A stretch of 64,000 bases of DNA from Mycobacterium lepromatosis (GCF_000975265.2 NZ_CP083405.1:2108001-2172000), one strand, 5' to 3'. Counted from the first letter of the stretch, positions 11,547 to 22,889 are shown. Numbers and translations: made by a program. The notes: generated by a model not told the origin, from the letters alone.

Positions 11547-12575
11547 GTGGCAAGCGCTTGGAATCTGCCCAAGGGTTTAGTCGCTGTCGTCACGACATCG
11601 GCTGCCGCGTTCGGGCTGTGCCAGAATGCGGCAGCCGACCCGACCAACCCCTACGGCACACCGCCGAACCTTACCCAACAACTACCGGGTCTGCCAGCGT
11701 TGGCTCAGTTGAGTCCGATAGTCCAACAAGCGGCCAGCAACCCTCAGCAGGCAACACAGCTGCTCATGGCGGCGGTGTCAGCGTTCACCCGGAATCCGAT
11801 CGCGCCCAACGCGTCCAAGAACCTGGCCGCGTCGGTAAGCCAGTTCGTGCAGGAGCCGACCAATCCGAATCCCGGGGCTTCGGCCTTGGACGTACCCACT
11901 TCGGGCGCACCCGCTCCAGCGGCCACTGGGGTCACCCCGCTGGACGCCGTCCTGGTGCCTCACCTATCATCGGCAGGTGCAGAGCCCGGCGCCCAGGCAC
12001 ACCTGCCTACGGGTATTGATCCAGCTCACGCGGCTGGCCCAGCGACCGCTGCTACGCTGACACCAGAAAACCCCACTACCCGAACCGCTGCACCACCCAC
12101 GCCGGTAGCAACACCTGCACCGATCACTCCGGCACTGTCCGGTACGGCCCCGGCTTTTGGACCCGACGCTCCACCGACGCAGGACTTCATATATCCCTCG
12201 ATAAGCACCAATTGCCTCGCAGACGGCAGTAGCTCGATTGCGACAGCGCTGTCGGTGGCGGGGCCGGCGAAGATCCCACTGCCCGGTCCCGGTCCTGGTC
12301 AGGCCGCCTATGTGTTTACCGCTGTCGGAACACCTGGACCCGCTGATGTCCAGAAACTACCATTGAACGTCACCTGGGTGAACCTGACCACCGGCAAGTC
12401 CGGGAGCGCCACGCTCAAGCCACGCCCAGACATCAATCCGGAAGGGCCAACAACGTTGACCGTGATCGCCGACACCGGCTCAGGCAGCATTATGTCGACG
12501 ATCTTCGGGCAGGTCACCACCAAAGAAAAGCAGTGCCAGTTCATGCCCACGATCGGCTCCACGGTGGTGCCGTAA
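11547..12575 (+). CDS. Secreted Ala/Pro-rich protein (Rv1157c-like)
   Basis: 342 residues from a GTG preceded by a strong GGAGGA site at 11537-11542. The N-terminus has a signal peptide (LVAVVTTSAAAFGLCQNAAA) with likely cleavage after AAA and before DPTNPYG. The central part is Ala/Pro/Thr-rich and low in complexity. The C-terminal third (from about residue 215) is more ordered and looks like a beta-rich domain with TVIADTGSGSIMST. Orthologue of M. tuberculosis Rv1157c, of unknown function. It follows the similar 10940 gene after 64 bases and may share a transcript. Confidence 0.85.
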   Translation: MASAWNLPKGLVAVVTTSAAAFGLCQNAAADPTNPYGTPPNLTQQLPGLPALAQLSPIVQQAASNPQQATQLLMAAVSAFTRNPIAPNASKNLAASVSQFVQEPTNPNPGASALDVPTSGAPAPAATGVTPLDAVLVPHLSSAGAEPGAQAHLPTGIDPAHAAGPATAATLTPENPTTRTAAPPTPVATPAPITPALSGTAPAFGPDAPPTQDFIYPSISTNCLADGSSSIATALSVAGPAKIPLPGPGPGQAAYVFTAVGTPGPADVQKLPLNVTWVNLTTGKSGSATLKPRPDINPEGPTTLTVIADTGSGSIMSTIFGQVTTKEKQCQFMPTIGSTVVP

Positions 12576-12769
12576 CGTTCTGAGCCGCGAACGCGCGCAA
12601 ATACATGTCTCTTACGACATGCCGTTATACCGACATGCGCACTCGCGGCAACGGAGTTCGTAAGCCATGAACAAATCGCATCGCGCTCGTACTCCTAAAC
12701 CGGATGCACGCTCACCAAGTGAGTCCGGGTGAGTTCGACCAGGTCATCTTCGTCCTTACCTACGATGGC

Positions 12770-13350
12770 TTCACCGCACAGACACGTTATGTGGGTCTTC
12801 ATATTTCCGCCCTCCCTTCGCCGCCGATTTCATCTGCTTTTTATGCGATCGCGTTCGCACGAACGAACGGGCGTCGACGACGATATCGGCGACAGATATC
12901 TGCATACCGGGTTGGCCGATCCCGTCGGCAACCGTCCAGCAGCATGTCGATGCCACGCCGTACTGCTTGCTAAGCAACGTCAGAAAGATCTGAACTTTAC
13001 TGTCCGCCACAACTGGGTAATCCCTTGAACCGCCGTAGTAGCTCGCTGTTATCGGGCTCATCGGCCGTCCACAATACGACCGCGTCGCCGTCGTAGCGGT
13101 CCATGATGATCTACGCGAGGACCTGGATACACTTGGCCAATGATCCCAAAAACACTGTATCGCCGGTTTTTCTGACTACAACACGGCGAACTTGTCCGGG
13201 TTCTGGTCAGCGATGTCGCGGACGTCGAAACCGCCCATCCGATCTACGATCTTCTTGGGTCCCGCGCAGGCTGGTGCCATCGGCAACGCGAAGGGGTTAG
13301 CGTCCAACAGGGCGTCGGCGGCCACATCTTGGACAAGCTGCAGTTTCGGC
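12770..13350 (-). pseudogene. HhH-GPD family protein (Rv1156-like), decayed
   Basis: Remnant of a helix-hairpin-helix DNA-glycosylase-like protein. The N-terminal part reads LVQDVAADALLDANPFAL followed by FAGPKKI-like AGPKKIVDRMGGFDVRDIA (13190-13340). The C-terminal part in another frame reads KVQIFLTLLSKQYGVAS and ends with SHKKQMKSAAKGG (12770-13000). Frameshifts and stops lie between. Order and strand match M. tuberculosis Rv1156. Confidence 0.85.
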
Positions 13351-13569
13351 ACTCGGATCTTTTTAGAGTCGTATGCAAAGCATCTTGGCATTAGAGGCGG
13401 ACGACATCCCTGGTTCGAGATGGTTCAGTAAGCCAGTTTCAGAATGGTCTCAAGCTAGACGAATTACCCTTTTTAGAAAAACTTTTCGCTAACTCAGCTA
13501 GTACGCCAGCGACAACATGACGAAATATGCCTTCCGCCAATGACTATGACCCAACAACGAGGTAGCCGC

Positions 13570-13730
13570 TCATTCCCGACAATTCTCCACCAGACCATGA
13601 ACCTGCAACCGCTTGCCGCCGTCCTCGTGGTCGGATCCGCTTAAATATTGCATCATCCTGCGGTCGAGGGCTTCAAGAACCTTGCGCTTGGCGTCGTCCG
13701 CGGAATCCGACGACACAGAAGATTTGGCAT
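13570..13730 (-). pseudogene. Small DUF5302-like protein (Rv1155A position), decayed
   Basis: The minus strand carries SADDAKRKVLEALDRRMMQ and EDGGKRLQVHGLVE, resembling the small DUF5302 family of mycobacteria (about 60 residues; typical DDAKRKFREALDRK). The frame lacks an aligned start codon (the ATG at about 13729 is one base out of frame) and stops at 13570 before the usual basic tail. It lies between the Rv1156 and Rv1155 remnants, where M. tuberculosis has Rv1155A. Confidence 0.6.
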
Positions 13731-13771
13731 CCTACGGAGAATTCGATTCAACTATACGAACAGCCTAACCG

Positions 13772-14224
<453 letters not shown>

Positions 14225-14289
14225 TTACTTCACACACGTAGCAAGCCGGCCCCGAAGCGCATAGCCGCCCGGCTTCCTAATGAAATCGC

Positions 14290-14830
14290 AGATCATGACC
14301 CCAGGCTGCGGCGTTCCGTCATGGTGTCAGTGTCGGCGTCTATCTGACAATGGCCGAGATGGCCACCGTGCTGAAGAACGCCGAATTTGCCAATGTGCGC
14401 ACCATCTTGAACAGCGGCAACGTGCTGTTGCAGTCGTCCTTCAGCGTTGCCGCTGTGCGAAAGAAGGCCAAAGCCACCTTACGCAAGCAATTCGGTTGTC
14501 AAGCTCGAGTGTTGGTCTACGACATCGCTACCGTGTGGACGATGTTCGAGCCTGACCCTTACGAACGCAAGGTCGACGGGTATCAGTCCTACGTCACGTT
14601 CGTCGCCGACGAAGCGATGCTACATGAGCTAGCCCCCAATCGCCGACAACAACACTTGAGCCTGGACCAGCAAGTCGGCCACGGTGACAGCGTCATCTAA
14701 CTGGAAATTCCCAAGGGCAGCACCCTGAACAGCATCATCGGCAAGACGATGGGCAACCCGAACTACAAGTAGTTGACCACAACTCGTAATCTGCGCACAC
14801 GCGTCAACGTGTTGCGAGGTCAAGCCAGAC
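14290..14830 (+). pseudogene. DUF1697 protein (Rv1154c-like), decayed
   Basis: DUF1697 family remnant. The longest open part (14350-14700) has NAEFANVRTILNSGNVLLQ, the family hallmark, and RKVDGYQSYVTFVADE. A stop at 14698 interrupts before the C-terminal motif, which continues as LEIPKGSTLNSIIGK and, after another stop, LTTTRNLRTR. The N-terminus is frameshifted. Strand and order match M. tuberculosis Rv1154c. The next expected gene, a methyltransferase (Rv1153c), is not visible. Confidence 0.85.
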
Positions 14831-15009
14831 TAGGGTACCCGTCGGCCACCGTGTGACGACACCGGGTAGGGCCTACCGACCAATCGACGGCTGGACGCAA
14901 CCGTTCCTAACGGCTAATCTGGTTGGAATTACAGTTCAGCTGCTAGCGACTGCTAACGTACCTCCAGTCCGAGGAATCGCTCGTTCCAGCTGATTCCCCA
15001 ATGCGCCAG

Positions 15010-15420
15010 GAAATTTACCTGTTGCCAGCCCAGGAAGCACGGCTGACACTGGCCTAAGTCATCGGGGTCATCGGGCATGTTAGTGAGATAGCGGATAGCG
15101 TCGAAAGTGGTCAGACCCAACACTCGGGCCACTTCGACATAGTCGCTGCCAGCAGCCGCCACCGCAGCGTTTGGCCGGAGCGAAGCGGGAAATGAACGTG
15201 ACGAAACACACTCCAGATTCAACAATCGCCCGCCGACTCCAGTGCACGGTAGGCGCGGGCCACAGGGGTAGTCGCTACACTGAGTTGACCGGCCATATCG
15301 CGCATATCACCGGAAGACGGGTGCCGGGCGGCAACGTACAAGCCCGGACGACTCCACCGATCACCTGGTTTCTGATCTGATCAAATAACAGTTTGCCCGC
15401 CTTTACGTCGACCCGCAACC
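15010..15420 (-). pseudogene. Short GntR-family regulator (Rv1152-like), decayed
   Basis: Winged-helix transcription regulator remnant. Near 15290-15415 the minus strand reads [20 protein letters not shown] and TLPPGTRLP, the GntR helix-turn-helix start. In another frame VARAYRALESAGDC meets a stop at about 15225. The C-terminal part is SDYVEVARVLGLTTFDAIRY (15000-15140). Two or more frameshifts. Divergent from the sirtuin gene, as in M. tuberculosis. Confidence 0.82.
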
Positions 15421-15475
15421 AATACCGCCGCTCCACCCACCCGCGGTATCTCCCAAGCCCGGCTATCTTTGTAGG

Positions 15476-16189
15476 ATGCGAGTGGCGGTGCTTAGCGGCG
15501 CGGGGATCTCCGCGGAGAGCGACGTGCCAACATTCCGCGACGACAAGAATGGACTGTGGGCACGCTTCGATCCTTACCAGCTGTCCAGCACGCAAGGCTG
15601 GCAGAGCAACCCCGCTCGAGTCTGGGGGTGGTACTTGTGGCGCCACTACCTGGTAGCTAACGTCAAACCCAACGATGGCCACCGCGCTATCGCCGCCTGG
15701 CAGGAGCAGATCGAGGTTAGCGTCATCACCCAAAATGTTGATGATTTGCACGAGCGCGCCGGCAGCACGCCGGTGCACCATCTGCACGGCAGCCTTTTCA
15801 AATTCCATTGTGCGCGCTGCAGTGTGGCCTACACCGGTGCACTGCCCGAAATGCCCGAACCCGTACTAGAGGTAGACCCGCCGGTCTGCTACTGCGGCGG
15901 TCTGATCCGACCCGCCATCGTGTGGTTCGGTGAGCCGTTACCCGATGAGCCGTGGCGACGCGCGGTAGAGGCGACCAAAGCCACCGACGTCATGGTGGTG
16001 GTGGGGACATCCGCGATAGTTTACCCAGCGGCCGGGCTACCCGAGCTGGCGCTGTCACGCGGTGCGGTCTTAATCGAAGTTAATCCCGAACCCACACCAC
16101 TAACTAAGAACGCCACGATCAGCATTCGCGAGACTGCAAGTCAGGCATTGCCAGGACTGCTGCAGCGGCTGCCCGCCCTGTTGCAGTAG
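15476..16189 (+). CDS. NAD-dependent protein deacylase, sirtuin family
   Basis: 237 residues, the full length of a bacterial sirtuin (M. tuberculosis Rv1151c). It removes acyl groups from protein lysines using [17 protein letters not shown] (residues 8-21) is the NAD-binding motif, [12 protein letters not shown] the second, and HLHGSLF holds the catalytic histidine. Four zinc cysteines are in CARC (about 112) and CYCG (about 138). WYLWRHYL contains a Tyr-x-x-Arg pair, the signature of class III sirtuins that prefer succinyl/malonyl groups; that preference is inferred. The start ATG is the only one giving the glycine motif at the usual distance. Confidence 0.95.
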   Translation: MRVAVLSGAGISAESDVPTFRDDKNGLWARFDPYQLSSTQGWQSNPARVWGWYLWRHYLVANVKPNDGHRAIAAWQEQIEVSVITQNVDDLHERAGSTPVHHLHGSLFKFHCARCSVAYTGALPEMPEPVLEVDPPVCYCGGLIRPAIVWFGEPLPDEPWRRAVEATKATDVMVVVGTSAIVYPAAGLPELALSRGAVLIEVNPEPTPLTKNATISIRETASQALPGLLQRLPALLQ

Positions 16190-16272
16190 GCGGGGCGCTT
16201 TCTCGGCGCCGAAGTGTAGTTTATGTGTGCGTCCTGTTGTGGGTGGGTTGCGAGGTGGTGGGTGTCGCGGTG

Positions 16273-16360
16273 GTTTTGGTGGGTGAGTTGTGATTGTGAT
16301 CGGTGTAGTGCCGGTCTTGGTGAGTTGATCGGGCGGTGCATTTTGGGAAGTAGGTGGTGT
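16273..16360 (+). repeat. 88-bp inverted repeat, left arm
   Basis: Exact reverse complement of 17241-17328, base for base over 88 positions. It includes the sequence encoding the YFPK-like 3' end of the IS30 transposase. Mismatches begin immediately at both ends of the match. Confidence 0.97.
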
Positions 16361-17240
16361 CGGGTGTGTCGCAGCGTTGTGAGTTGATGTGATCGATTGC
16401 TAACTGTTTGGGTTGGGTGCCGTTGACTATGATGCGTGAGGTCACCAACGAGGGGCGGCTCGTGCGGTTACGGATCGCTTTGCTGGGTGTTGCACCGATT
16501 CGACGCCAACTGTGCTGGTGCACAAGCTGAATCGGGTTATTTAGCGCGCCGTGCCTAGCTATGCAGTGAGCAGCGGGCCCAGCGACTGAAAAGGCCGGCC
16601 AGCTGGCCGCGGTGGGCAGTTGCGTACGGTGGTGGAAGCGTTGCTGGCCAAAAAGTCAAAAAGTACAGTCCCGAACACATTGCTGGGGTGTTGGCCAACG
16701 ACCTCTCCTGACCGGCCCGAAGATGCAGGTACCTCACGAAACGCTGTACAAGGCGTTCTTCGTGCAAGGACGCGGGAAACGACATCAGGTGTTGGCCGGC
16801 ATGTGTGCACACTGGGTGGGCGTTAGGCACACTACGGGCACAGCGCACCAAAACCGGGCATCGCCATATTCTGGGTATGGTCACCATCGGTGAGCGTGCC
16901 GCCGAAGCTGCACGACCGTGCGGTGCTCTAAAACATTGGGCGGGCGATTTAATCATCGGCAAAAACCAGGCCCCCCCACATCAACGCCCTGGCCGAACAC
17001 AGTATCGGGTTCGTGCAGCTGCGCCACCTGTCTAAGGGCCGCAGCACTGATGTGGTCGCTGCGGCCATGATCACCACACTCAACGCTTTACCGCAGAACC
17101 TCGGTAAAACCCCCGGCTTGGGATCAGGGCCTCAAGACGGCTGCTCATAGCCGCATCACCTGTCAAGCACAACCGATCTACTTTTTGCGACCTCACTCAC
17201 CACCACAACGCGGCAGCAACGAGAACACCAGCGATCTTTT

Positions 17241-17328
17241 ACACCACCTACTTCCCAAAATGCACCGCCCGATCAACTCACCAAGACCGGCACTACACCG
17301 ATCACAATCACAACTCACCCACCAAAAC
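17241..17328 (-). repeat. 88-bp inverted repeat, right arm
   Basis: Right arm of the perfect 88-bp inverted repeat whose left arm is 16273-16360, separated by 880 bases of decayed transposase. In the plus orientation this copy is the natural 3' end of the transposase frame (cttcccaaaatgcac encodes the FPK motif region). Confidence 0.97.
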
Positions 17329-17335
17329 ACACTAA

Positions 17336-18010
17336 CGTTGATCTCGACACAACGCAGTAGGTAGCCACCGGTGACAACTTTCAACAATTAAATAAAACGA
17401 ACTTCAGACACAGAACATTAACAGAAGAACGCGTCACAAAAAATGGCTGAGATCCGGCTAAGGTAGACCCACACTGACTTCCGCTGCGCAATCGCCTCAC
17501 TGATGGCGGATATTGCACGATCAAGCGCATTACTTACGCATTACTTATCAGTCGGACTCACCCAGGAAATCCCTGGCCAGGTGCATCAGATCGATACCAA
17601 CACCAGCAAAGTCAGAGTTGTAGTAGGGGCCTACAGACCACCGCACTAGTGCATGACTTTCAGTGGCCCGCTAGCGAACTCTATCTACATCCATCGCGCC
17701 TGCCTACCAACCCGTCCACGGCCCGGTGAGGTGCTGCCACGCATAGGCCTAGCGACGGAGTAGACCAGATGTACGGGAACCGACTCACCGTATTCTTCCG
17801 ATATAGTAATTCTACTCCGACCATGTCAAACGCATCACGGCCCACCAGTCATCGGCTGGACCGAATCATGCAACAGTACCGGAAATGATCAGAAGCTTCG
17901 CCGTAACCGAGGCTAGGCCGAGCTGGCTAATCGCGGTACGTTGGCTGCTATCACAAGGATTCGAACCAACGATCTTCGATCAGGTATTAATGCCCGGAGG
18001 GCCATAGACG
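17336..18010. other. Unrecognised decayed sequence
   Basis: About 670 bases with no open frame of note and no similarity that I recognise on either strand. A tRNA T-loop-like string occurs near 17960 but does not fold into a tRNA. Confidence 0.4.
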
Positions 18011-18830
18011 GGCATTTGTGTTCGCAGCGGGATGTGGCCAAATATGCATACCAACACCAGGCCGGATAATAACGGCCTTGAGCAAGGTTAGAACACGACT
18101 GCGACCTCGTCTACCCGACACACCAACAACATTTTCGACTACCTGGATCGGTATGCCGAATTGTGTCAGAGCTGGCTCAGCTCGGCGCAGCGCGCATCGC
18201 GGTGACCCAGCAGCAACAGAGATTATGTACTGTCAAAGTTCGCCGCCGGAACCCAACCCGTCTCCCTTTTCCACTAGGGGTAACCCCTAACCAGGGGGTA
18301 TCTACCGCTCGTGGCCGAAGGCCGCATAACGGTACGTCCGTGGATGGAGTCCGTCAGGGACACGGCCATGCCCTTCGTCGTCGGGCATGCCGAGGAATTC
18401 GACAGAATTGTACTTGGCATTAAATTAGATCTGCATCTTCCGTTTCTGAATGAAGACGTTTGGGCGATCCTCAACTTCAACGCGGAGGAAACTGGTGGCG
18501 GTAACCTTCGCCCGAGCCACCGGAGTCGAGCCGAACCTGGACAACTGGCCGAGCCTGCGCCGCGCCCTGCTGTTTGGTCCCCCCGCACCGAGTTGTTTTG
18601 GCTCGAAGGTCCGGACGCATTGCCCGATACGCCGGCTCGGTTCGCGTGCGAAGCTGCCGCCTTTGGTGCGATCACGTCGAACGAGCGGACTCGAGCGCTA
18701 ACGGGGCTATTGGCAGCTCGTGGAAACAGCTGCCCGCCCATTCGGCGCCCAACGTGCCGGCTGCACACCTGCATCGGTATTCTGACGCACCGCGCCCCAC
18801 AGCCCAACGCCGTTAAAGCCGATGAATAAG
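18010..18830 (+). pseudogene. Flavin-containing monooxygenase-like protein, C-terminal remnant
   Basis: Plus-strand frames read RGYLPLVAEGRITVRPWMES, then AEEFDRIVLGIKLDLHLPFL and DVWAILNFNAEE, the late NAD(P)/FAD segment of flavin monooxygenases. A frameshift follows, then VAVTFARATGVEPNLDNWPS and RRALLFGPPAPSCF, and in a third frame LEGPDALPDTPARFACEAA, the typical C-terminal helix region. The N-terminal FAD domain is not visible. I recall no such gene next to the sirtuin in M. tuberculosis, so it belongs to a different ancestral segment. Confidence 0.72.
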
Positions 18831-18839
18831 ATGAATAAC

Positions 18840-19190
18840 TTGTGAGCGCTTCATTTCGTCATGAATGCCGAAACCGCTAAGTAGGTCGGATGCGTAGGCC
18901 GCCGTCGGAAGTAAGAAACCAGTCGCGGATATTTTTGCTACACAGCGCTGCCGTGGCGAGCAACGCATCGATTAATGCGTCGCGATAATCCATGTACCGC
19001 AACAGCAGTCGCACGGTCAGTGTCGGTTCATCCGGACCACCTCAAAGGGGGTGCGTACACAGCGGGGCAACGCGAAACGAGAGGACCGAGGCAAACAAGA
19101 CGCTTACCGCGATCAGCTCGGCACGGTCGATCAACATGGGCCGCAGCATAGGACGAAGACAATTGATCGGTCTAAAAAGCCTATCGGCTA
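18840..19190 (-). other. Unidentified decayed reading frame
   Basis: The minus strand shows TVRLLLRYMDYRDALIDALL and SKNIRDWFLTSDGGLRIRPT in one frame, coding-like in composition, followed after a stop by a hydrophobic piece DRAELIAVSVLFASVLSF. I do not recognise the family. It lies directly after the DUF808 remnant on the same strand. Confidence 0.35.
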
Positions 19191-20100
19191 GCGCTTGTCT
19201 ACGGCGAACAGCAGCTTCGACGCACCAAAGATAACAACGGCATGAGTGCCACAACTACGACTTCGATAACCAGACCAAGCACTGCAGCTAGCCTGATATC
19301 GATAAGTCAGGCCAGCCCGTCACCGACGGATTCGATTGCGTGGCGAACCCGATCCCGGTCAGCTATGGCGTTTGGAGCGTGCCAACCACGCTGGTCACTG
19401 CCCACCAACAGGGTGTGGCCACCCGCCCAGAGTATCGCCACCGTCCCGACTGTCGCCAACGCAGAGAGTAAATACGGGCATCCCGGCAACCAGGCCTCGC
19501 TCGACGTGTTGCCCGATTCGTGCTGCGACCACAGCCAGACGCAGGCCAACGTTATCAACCTTAACTACGGACCGCGGACCGCGACGATGCCATACACCAC
19601 CGCGGTAAGGATCGCTGCAACGATGAAAAGTATGATAAGCTGCGGCGCGAACGCCTGTTCAGCCACTTAGTTGAGTACAATCGCCATGATTTCGGCTGAA
19701 AGGACCAAGTCGATCCGAATCACGTCGACCACTATGTCGTGCTCATAGGCCGCGGCGGCGTGAGCGCCATGCCAGCGAAGGCTGTCCCAAATCTTCTCGG
19801 CGCCTCCGTAATACAGGTATGTGGCACACGAGCATCAAGACTGGGGTCAGCAGCCATGGCATGAACTGCCTGAACAGCACTGCGGCGTTCAGAACCAACA
19901 GCAGCTTGTTGCGCAGAGATCCGATCGCGACATGTTTTGTGATGGGAAACTCGCGCGCGGCGGCGATGCCGTGGACGTATTGCGGTATGGTTAATGACCA
20001 CTCCCGTGGTCGGTGGCCGCCGGCCAGCCTCGCGAGAAACGCGATGTCGTCGAGGAGTCTGAAAAAGACTCGCACTAATCCCATCTCTACCATGGCCGAT
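19190..20100 (-). pseudogene. DUF808 inner-membrane protein, decayed
   Basis: Remnant of a DUF808 multispan membrane protein. The N-terminal frame (19743-20093) reads LLDDIAFLARLAGG, TIPQYVHGIAAAREFPITKH and SLRNKLLLVLNAAVLF. Then, after frameshifts, IDLVLSAEIMAIVLN, ALATVGTVAILWAGGHTLLV and finally AAVLGLVIEVVVVALMPLL. All family landmarks are in order, so the whole gene was once present. A TAG interrupts after EIMAIVLN. Confidence 0.85.
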
Positions 20101-21425
20101 GCAGGGTACCGCCTCGATCATCGAGGGCGCCGACAACTGAACGGAGCGGTCGGAAATCGAAACGATAGCTACCATGGCCCTCATGGCCGAGTCGGTCCAG
20201 GCCGCGGACGGCACCACCGTAATGGACGGTAGCGAAACCGCTGTGGTATCTAGTTCCGCGGCTACCGACACCGCGGGCCTAGCGTGGTCGCGCGACGGCG
20301 ACCACGACATCCAGACTGAATTGACGGCTGTCCACCAGTCATGGAACACTAGGTGGGGTAAAGTAGATGGCGCTATTCATGGCTGGCCTCGTCATAGCAG
20401 GAGCGATCGTTTTGGGTCGTTGGGCATTTAGCAAATTGACGCCGCCACACCAGGCTGCTAGTGGGCACGACCGGTGCATCTTCAACGCCGAAGATAGGAG
20501 ACACGCCCAGTCCGAACTGTTCCGACGACGGTATCATCGCCCGCCATCGAATCCACACCAGATCAATACAGTAGGTAAATGCAGGCCCTCAACGACCGAG
20601 GTATCTCGTTCAGCCAATATCGACGGCACTATCTACAACAGCAAGATCAAGATGGTGTGTAGAGAAATCCAACACGAGGTGCCGGTGCAGCACGATCGCC
20701 GACGCGGTTCAGGCGAGCAATCCCGCCTTTACTGACAGAGCCAATGTTTATGTGAATATCTCCATGCACACATACCGCCAGTAAAACAACAAGCTGGTTG
20801 CGGGGTTCTGATACCGAAACTACACCAAAGAAGAATCCCGCCAGACACCTATACACCGTATTCGAAAACCCAGACAAGCAAGGACCGAGCGGTGGTGAAT
20901 GCCGAATCGCAACTCTCCATGAGCTCAAAGCAGACAGTGCCATGCGTTGTCCCAGCTGGATATACAGACCAAGTTCGGCTCGGGGGCGGGTAGGTGGCTA
21001 AGACGCTGAAAAAGCAGCAGAGGGAGGTCACATTGAAGGCATGACCTCTCGGGTCTCTATGCGTTCGAGACCCTACCCTCGACTTTGCCCTGATCGTTGG
21101 TCAGGGTCGTCGTTGACGAAGGCGATAATCCTGGCGACGTCGCGGGTTGGTTTGCAAAATCCAGTGTCGCGGATATGCACTCGCCTTTCAGCGATCAGCA
21201 CTCTGGTTCACTGTGCAATCCCGGTATGAGCAATTGAACGCGTATCCCGGCCACGTCCCGACCAGCTGGCCGGGCTGGCCAATCACTCGCTGCTGACTGC
21301 CTTAACCCAGATGGGTAGCTATACCGATGCGGATGTGTGTCTTGAGGTGTTTGTTGATCGACTGGGGGTAAAAGAGCTGCACGGTCGTTCTGTCGCAGCA
21401 GGACTGCGAAGCTGAGGGCAGCCTG
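20100..21425. other. Unrecognised decayed sequence, about 1.3 kb
   Basis: Short plus-strand frames with coding flavour occur (for example ETTPKKNPARHLYTVFENPD near 20818 and HSLLTALTQMGSYTDADVCL near 21284), but I cannot assign them to a family. All are broken by stops. No promoter, RNA gene or repeat was recognised. Confidence 0.35.
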
Positions 21426-21426
21426 G

Positions 21427-22011
21427 TGCGGTAGGTATGAGGGAAAGTGGCAAGCGGCCCTAACAAGCTGGACGTTCTAGTACCCCCGGATGGGGCGGGT
21501 CCGGCGAGCGAGACGGAAAGGTATACGGAAGAAGCCGGCGTTAACTATGCCCCTCCGATGGTGTATCGCCTCAAATCTGAGCGAATAGGGGTCGGAGACT
21601 CTGCGCACTTACTTCCCTTAGGGTCGTAGGGAATTCTTTGTAGATTTGTTCTCGCTGATGAAAAGACCGTGTTGACGTGTTGCGGGTTGTAGCCACGGCG
21701 ATGTTGTATGGGCAGAATCGGGTGCCTCCTTCGTCAAGCGATCAACACGTGAACACGAGAACCACCCGGTTCCCGCCTTGATGCCACGTTCCAGCGCGGT
21801 GCTGGGACTAGGCGCGCCGTCGGCCGATCGGTTCGGAGTGAGACGGAGCCACCGCAGTAGTAGTCCGAGGTCGGGAAAGGCGGCTACTGGTCAAGGAGAA
21901 CAGCGGAATCCGCAAAGGTATAAGAGACTGTCATGCTGGAAGATTGCGCCGCTGAATGGTGGTGCTCCATACGAACAGACCCTGATGGGACCCTAGCGGC
22001 AAGGATCGGAG
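21427..22011 (+). mobile_element. Probable group II intron 5' RNA region, decayed
   Basis: Sequence immediately upstream of the maturase remnant. It begins near a GTGCG pentanucleotide (21433), the usual group II intron 5' end, and is GC-rich without long open frames. I infer that it is the intron ribozyme domain I-III region. The secondary structure was not computed and domain V was not found, so the boundaries are tentative. Confidence 0.4.
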
Positions 22012-22692
22012 ATGCAGGCCAAGCTTTACCGGTGGGCGGCAGCCGATCCCGACCGCTGGTGCGATGATCTGTTCAATTTCGTCTCCTCCCCAGTCACCAT
22101 GGTGGTGGCATTTGATCGGGGTGCAACCAACCAGAGTGGCCCGTACAGCGGGATCGGACGGGCTGACTGTGGGCCGTATCGACTCCGAGGTCAAAGTCCC
22201 GGTGTTCCTAGGCGGGCTACGCACACCGCTCAAAAGTGGGCAGTGCCAACTTCAACCAGTGCAGGATACACAAATCCCCAAACTGAGCAGGGCGGGCAAG
22301 ATGCTGTTGCTGGGGATTCCCACGGTGGCCGACCATGTCGTCCTCCAGGTGACGCTAAAATTGGTGCTGGAAAGCATCTTCGAGACCGACTTCGAGCCGG
22401 TATCGTGCGGGTTTCGGCCCGCACATCACACACACGACGCCATCGCCGAGATCCATCTGCTCACCACCCAGAAATACCGATGGGTGTTAGACCACAGATA
22501 CGGTGGCGGCACCGATTCATGGAAGTCGCTATGCCGTACGACCGTAGCGCAAAACGTGCCCTTAGCCGGGGGGCGAATGATCAGCCACTTCGTGCATCTA
22601 TACCTGTGGGTAATGAACACCCTTACCGAGGCAGTAATGACGGTCGGCAACCGATCCGCCAGAATTCTACAAGCTACGCGCCCAACATGTAA
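22012..22692 (+). pseudogene. Group II intron reverse transcriptase/maturase, truncated
   Basis: Two overlapping frames together encode the N-terminal part of a group II intron protein: MQAKLYRWAAADPDRWCDDL (22012), then RVARTAGSDGLTVGRIDSEV, QTPKLSRAGKMLLLGIPTVAD (split here by frame), VTLKLVLESIFETDFEPVS and FRPAHHTHDAIAEIHLL. The similarity ends after KYRWVLD, where the family continues into the catalytic YADD domain; that domain, the X domain and the endonuclease are absent. A frameshift near 22130 separates the two frames. It cannot be active. Confidence 0.85.
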
Positions 22693-22889
22693 TTGATCGA
22701 CTCAGTCAATCAGTCAGAGTTTGTCGAGTTATGGGTGCTTGTCTCGAGAGACTTGCAGACGCCGTAACGCGTCTCAATTATTTCATTGATCTCCGGAATA
22801 AAACTTGCGAGAGAAAGAAATCTCGCTCAGGGGCAAAGCAGTTCCCATCCTCGGCGCCCCAACCACGGCCGACACGCGGCGTAAATTAC

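Larger units (their letters stand above)
16221..17335 (+). mobile_element. IS30-family insertion sequence relic
   Basis: Degenerate transposase read in three plus-strand frames between 16620 and 17330. Recognisable IS30 pieces are MQVPHETLYKAFFVQGRGK (16722-16780), GALKHWAGDLIIGKNQ (16921-16970) and NALAEHSIGFVQLRHLSKG (about 16984-17040), the last two from the DDE catalytic domain. Stops and shifts destroy the frame. The 3' end (17241-17328) is repeated as a perfect inverted copy at 16273-16360. M. tuberculosis also has transposase fragments at this position (Rv1149/Rv1150). Confidence 0.75.

Noticed and set aside
17940..18010. tRNA-like string with GGTTCGAATCC on the minus strand
   Set aside because: The T-stem flanks do not pair, and no acceptor or anticodon stem can be formed around it.
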